Origin: Candidatus Zixiibacteriota bacterium
GTDB lineage: Bacteria; Zixibacteria; MSB-5A5; GN15; PGXB01
DNA: 6,278 nucleotides
Direction of reading: 5' to 3'
Assembly (NCBI GenBank): GCA_020345705.1
Contig: CP070766.1
Coordinates: 2,003,876 to 2,010,153, forward strand
In this document: piece after piece, positions 4,963-6,278 of the stretch
How the letters are laid out: the number at the start of each line of letters is the position of its first letter
How positions within the stretch are numbered: the first letter of the stretch is position 1
Notes under the pieces: generated by a model
Told to the model about the DNA's origin: nothing
What the model saw: only the letters and a program-made list of their open reading frames with translations
Databases searched by the model: none
Program-made: the position numbers and the translations under genes

Positions 4963-5017
4963 AATAATCCAAATCGGACTATCGCGCAAGCCCTCATGCC
5001 GGAATTTCCCGGAAGTC

Positions 5018-6277
5018 CTAAAAGTGGGTGGTGCAGACAGGTCTTTGATCGACAAGGAAAATCTTGTTTACCGTGTTCAGGTATCCGGCGTTGGATATCT
5101 CCGCCAGTCCGTATTTGTAGAGGGTTCTGAAATCCACGGCGCCCATAATCAGCGAGGAGAAATCAGCAATATCGAGCTCAATTTCAATGTCGTGACCGCC
5201 CGTTTTTCGCAGATGCGGCGTTCCCTCCGCGAAATCGATGATACAGCCGCCCGCATTTTCTTTAAAGAAATCGTCCTTGATCGATAGCTTCAGCCGACAA
5301 GATTGGCCGCCGAAATCGTGCCGCTTCAGCTTTCTGAATAGTCCTTTCGTGTCGATCACGCGGTACATTATTCCGAGACCCTGCGTATTGGACTCATGCC
5401 CCACGGGTGGCATTAGATTATCGGTATGATTTCGGGGATCGGTTGGAAAAAAGTGGAAAAGGTCATCCTGGGTGATGTATATGATATGGTTTACCTGGTC
5501 GGCCTGACTGTGCAGAAATGTCGCAAGCTCCATCAAAGCTTCGCGGTTCTCATAGATGAATTCAAGGATATGCATATCGTTCAATATGAAATTATCCTTT
5601 TTGGCCGACTTGAAGTTAAAGGCAATGTATCCCTGAATCCTGCCGCCTTTTTTGTAACCGACGAACCTGGCATGGTCTCTTTCGAGCATATTGAGTTCAT
5701 ACTTGCACTTGCGCATCATGCCGTGAGTTCTTGCGGCAAATCTGTTGTAGCAGTCGACCATTGCCTTCCGGTCTTTTTTCTCCAGGAAATGAACATTGGC
5801 CTTTGAACCACCGGGGGGAAAGTCGGCGGGCCTTACCGTATACTGGTTCAGCTTCGTTCCGTAGCCAAATCCCATTTTCCTGTAAAAGTCGGGGCGGAAG
5901 GGATACAGGGCCGTCAGGCAGGCTCCCTTCTTCTTATAATGCTTCAAGAAATAGTCGATCATTTCCTTGCATATCTTTTCTTTTTTGTGGACAAGATCCA
6001 CCGCCACCAGACCGACCCCGCCCGCCAGAAGCTTGGTCGTGAACATCGTCATCGTGAAATCGAACAGCCTCATCACGCCCTGAAGCTTGCCGGACCGGTA
6101 CAAACCATAGTTGCTCAGCACGGGGTCTTCTCTTTCAATCTTCATCAAGCGCTTCTTGATCCTGTCCCGGTCTTCCTTCGTTTCAGCTCTGAAGGCCGGA
6201 TAGGCGTTGAGCGCAATGACAACAAAATCATCAAAATCATTCCCGGCGACTCTTTTTACCTGGCTCATATTGGACAT
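5018..6277 (-). CDS. Eis-like GNAT N-acetyltransferase with C-terminal sterol-carrier-like domain
   Basis: The protein has 419 residues, close to the roughly 400 of the Eis family, which transfers acetyl from acetyl-CoA to amines such as aminoglycosides or protein lysines. Residues 5-150 form the first GNAT region, with FYRKMGFGYGT (131-141), the usual 'Y..fGF' strand. Residues 155-300 form the second GNAT-like region. Residues from about 300 resemble the SCP2 sterol-carrier-like C-terminal domain. The chain ends in Phe419, and in mycobacterial Eis the C-terminal Phe carboxylate acts as general base, so the last residue fits the family. The acetyl-CoA loop (usually R/Q-x-x-G-x-A/G) reads LVHKKEKICKEM (95-106), without the usual glycine. 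This may mark a subfamily or altered cofactor binding. ATGs at 6277 and 6268 are both possible starts; the window ends one base beyond, so a start further upstream cannot be excluded. The stop is 110 bases before the DsrC-like gene in the same direction. Substrate unknown. Confidence 0.85.
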   Translation of the reverse strand: MSNMSQVKRVAGNDFDDFVVIALNAYPAFRAETKEDRDRIKKRLMKIEREDPVLSNYGLYRSGKLQGVMRLFDFTMTMFTTKLLAGGVGLVAVDLVHKKEKICKEMIDYFLKHYKKKGACLTALYPFRPDFYRKMGFGYGTKLNQYTVRPADFPPGGSKANVHFLEKKDRKAMVDCYNRFAARTHGMMRKCKYELNMLERDHARFVGYKKGGRIQGYIAFNFKSAKKDNFILNDMHILEFIYENREALMELATFLHSQADQVNHIIYITQDDLFHFFPTDPRNHTDNLMPPVGHESNTQGLGIMYRVIDTKGLFRKLKRHDFGGQSCRLKLSIKDDFFKENAGGCIIDFAEGTPHLRKTGGHDIEIELDIADFSSLIMGAVDFRTLYKYGLAEISNAGYLNTVNKIFLVDQRPVCTTHF

Positions 6278-6278
6278 C

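Noticed and set aside
4996..5013. CCGGAATTTCCCGG-type inverted repeat after the acetyltransferase gene as a terminator
   Set aside because: Only about four clean pairs form and no T-run follows in the direction of transcription.

Overview
The window looks like chromosomal DNA of a Gram-negative-type bacterium. The evidence is a probable lipoprotein, a second exported protein, strong Shine-Dalgarno sites, compact gene spacing and rho-independent terminators. The gene mix (selenophosphate synthetase fused to a cysteine desulfurase, a DsrC-family protein, an Eis-like acetyltransferase and uncharacterised exported proteins) resembles uncultured anaerobe-type lineages such as Zixibacteria or Desulfobacterota. 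That placement is an impression from protein style, not a demonstration. No phage, transposon, CRISPR or plasmid feature is visible.

Left part (1-344): a minus-strand gene starts at position 56 and runs off the left edge, leaving only its first 18 codons. Its Shine-Dalgarno lies in an inverted repeat, and a fair minus-strand promoter sits about 60 bases upstream of that. A divergent plus-strand gene (345-839) encodes a small probable lipoprotein with a lipocalin-like look.

Middle (840-2029): the 424-base gap 840-1263 is not empty. It holds an A/T-rich palindrome, then a compact element at 951-1102 with a near-perfect Shine-Dalgarno, an 11-codon reading frame, a small hairpin, two mutually exclusive stems and a strong intrinsic terminator. 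This looks like an attenuator/leader or a small structured RNA. A separate promoter precedes the next gene (1264-1908), an exported protein with internal helical repeats and a lysine-rich tail, which ends in its own strong terminator.

Right part (2030-6278), all minus strand: an Eis-like GNAT acetyltransferase comes first in transcription order (6277-5018). After a 110-base gap with a perfect TTGACA box comes a tandem-duplicated DsrC/TusE-family protein (4907-4251). Ten bases later follows a 736-residue fusion of a NifS/IscS-type cysteine desulfurase and selenophosphate synthetase SelD (4240-2030). The two-gene unit suggests a sulfur/selenium transfer route: the desulfurase domain frees Se (or S) from (seleno)cysteine, the DsrC-like protein might bind or pass it, and SelD activates selenide to selenophosphate for selenocysteine, 2-selenouridine or a selenium cofactor. 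The DsrC-like protein lacks the C-terminal active cysteine in both copies, so its role cannot be that of ordinary DsrC or TusE. This operon is the most interesting system in the window.
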